Shown: in pieces, positions 4,581 through 5,554 of the stretch
Layout of the letters: each line of letters begins with the position of its first letter
Position numbering within the stretch: position 1 is the stretch's first letter
DNA from: Actinomycetota bacterium
Lineage (GTDB): Bacteria; Actinomycetota; Thermoleophilia; Solirubrobacterales; Solirubrobacteraceae
Reading direction: 5' to 3'
DNA length: 5,554 nucleotides
Assembly (NCBI GenBank): GCA_009699615.1
Contig: WLNV01000117.1
Location: 1 to 5,554 of the forward strand
The notes under the pieces: generated by a model
Databases searched by the model: none
What the model was told of the DNA's origin: nothing
What the model saw: only the letters and a program-made list of their open reading frames with translations
Made by a program: the position numbers and the translations under genes

Positions 4581-5554
4581 CTACTTGAAGCTGTACTTCT
4601 TGCTGTTCACGGTGCCGCTCACGGAGCCCTTCTTTGGCGTTACAGCGGCAAGCCACCTGCCCTTCGCGAGCTTCACGGTGCATGAGCGCCGTGCGAGCTT
4701 CTTCTTGCCTTGTTTGATCGTGACGTTCTTGCAGGAGCCCTTCTTCGTTATCCGCCCGCTCTTTGCGGTGAGCGTGTAGGTAACGCCGGCTACCGGTGTG
4801 ATCACGGCGGTGATGGTCTTCGCTTTCGCTGATGAGGCCCAAGTTGCGGCTGGCTTTGCGGGCTTGGGCGCTGGCGGCGGCACGGGCGCTGCTGGTGTGA
4901 CGCTCACCGCGCTTGATGCTGCGCCTGGGCCAACGCTGTTGATCGCGCGAAGTTTGATTTGGTAGGTCGTGCCGTTCGTTAGGCCGCTGATAGAGACCGG
5001 TGAACCGACTGACGCTGGGCTGCGCGTCGTCCAGGTTGTTCCGTTATCGACGGAGTACTCGTAGTTGGTGATTGCAGCGCCGCCATCTGCACCTGGAGTG
5101 AACGCGATCGACGCGCTCGCATTGCCAGCGGTAGCAACAAGGCTGGTTGGTGCAGCGGCTGGCGCAGCGGGTGGCGTGATCTTCGACACATCGTTCGAGT
5201 GGTAGTTGGCGGTGTAGATGTTGCCCGCGGAATCAACCGTGATCCCGAACGGGTTGGTGCCGGTGGTTGCAAGGATTGTTGATGTGCCACTCGGCGTGAT
5301 TTTCGACACATTGTCCGAGAAGTAGTTGGCGGTGTAGATGTTGCCGGCCGAATCAATCGTGATCCCGGCCGGGTAGGTGCCGGTGGTTGCAAGGATTGTT
5401 GATGTCCCTGCCGGCGTGATCTTCGACACATCGTTCGAGTCGCTGTTGGCGGTGTAGATGTTGCCCGCCGAATCAACCGTGATCCCGCGCGAGTTGGCGC
5501 CGGTGGTTGCAAGGATTGTTGATGTGCCTGCCGGCGTGATCTTCGACAAATCGC
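4581..5554 (-). CDS. Secreted NHL-repeat / fibronectin type III protein, C-terminal part, 5' truncated
   Basis: The frame runs off the right edge; the TTG at 5549 is only an internal Leu codon (the edge reads DLSKITPAG, like the other repeats). Numbering from it, three 40-residue units (4-43, 44-83, 84-123) share ITPxGTSTILATTG, then GIT(V/I)DSAGNIYTAN, and end SK. GIxVDSAGNIYxAN is the hallmark of NHL beta-propeller blades, so more blades should lie upstream. A fibronectin type III domain follows (about 134-219: PTSLVATAG, then ITNYEYSVDNGTTWT, ISGLTNGTTYQIKLRAINSVGPG). A Pro/Ala linker (220-232) leads to a basic tail domain (233-322) with Cys273 and Cys290, probably a disulphide-bonded beta domain. 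There is no LPxTG motif or membrane anchor at the C terminus. The make-up points to a secreted or surface protein that binds a ligand or polymer; no catalytic residue is recognisable. The signal peptide would be outside the window. Confidence 0.87.
   Translation of the reverse strand, partial: DLSKITPAGTSTILATTGANSRGITVDSAGNIYTANSDSNDVSKITPAGTSTILATTGTYPAGITIDSAGNIYTANYFSDNVSKITPSGTSTILATTGTNPFGITVDSAGNIYTANYHSNDVSKITPPAAPAAAPTSLVATAGNASASIAFTPGADGGAAITNYEYSVDNGTTWTTRSPASVGSPVSISGLTNGTTYQIKLRAINSVGPGAASSAVSVTPAAPVPPPAPKPAKPAATWASSAKAKTITAVITPVAGVTYTLTAKSGRITKKGSCKNVTIKQGKKKLARRSCTVKLAKGRWLAAVTPKKGSVSGTVNSKKYSFK
5181..5554 (-). repeat. 120-bp tandem DNA repeat encoding NHL-like blades
   Basis: Three full units (5181-5300, 5301-5420, 5421-5540) and the start of a fourth lie head to tail. 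By hand count the second and third differ at 15 of 120 bases. The stretch coding for STILATTG is the same in all three, while changes cluster in the codons just before GIT and in the codons between YTAN and VSK. The array continues past the window edge. Confidence 0.92.

Noticed and set aside
4026..4685. A + strand reading frame of 219 codons across the spacer
   Set aside because: It runs antisense into both flanking genes, and its repeated FALRRFA-type text is just the pentapeptide repeat read backwards.
5181..5554. CRISPR or non-coding satellite
   Set aside because: The 120-base units are coding throughout, in frame, and match NHL blade consensus.

Overview
The window reads as a piece of a moderately GC-rich chromosome from a Gram-positive actinobacterium. 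The support is an MMPL-type RND transporter, a short Cys-paired lipoprotein resembling DUF4333 proteins, and secreted pentapeptide-repeat and NHL/FN3 proteins. Alternative starts (TTG, GTG) also occur. A soil or freshwater actinobacterium such as a Thermoleophilia or Acidimicrobiia lineage would fit, but nothing here fixes the class.

Layout. On the + strand, 1-1725 holds the C-terminal three quarters or so of an MMPL transporter, cut by the window start. It meets a minus-strand cation:proton antiporter (1722-2987) tail to tail, and the two stop codons overlap within one CTAG. About 40 bases upstream of the antiporter, on the same strand, lies a small lipoprotein gene (3028-3414), so the two may form an operon. 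A 166-base spacer (3415-3580) follows with three successive inverted repeats, one of which is probably the terminator of the next gene. That gene (3581-4297, minus) encodes a secreted pentapeptide-repeat protein with two repeat blocks, the second built on a 15-bp tandem DNA repeat. A 283-base spacer without a convincing gene (4298-4580) is full of short direct and inverted repeats. The right end (4581-5554, minus) is the C-terminal part of a secreted protein with NHL-like beta-propeller blades (120-bp tandem DNA repeat), one fibronectin type III domain and a basic two-Cys tail. It runs off the window.

Functionally this is a cell-envelope neighbourhood: a lipid or drug exporter, an ion/proton antiporter, a surface lipoprotein and two secreted repeat proteins. 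Four of the five genes lie on the minus strand. The sequence does not show that the two repeat proteins work with the transporters. I found no RNA gene, CRISPR array, transposase or complete mobile element. No clearly new system is visible. The most unusual parts are the two repeat-built secreted proteins lying side by side, the repeat-rich spacer between them, and the bulged dyad upstream of the lipoprotein gene.
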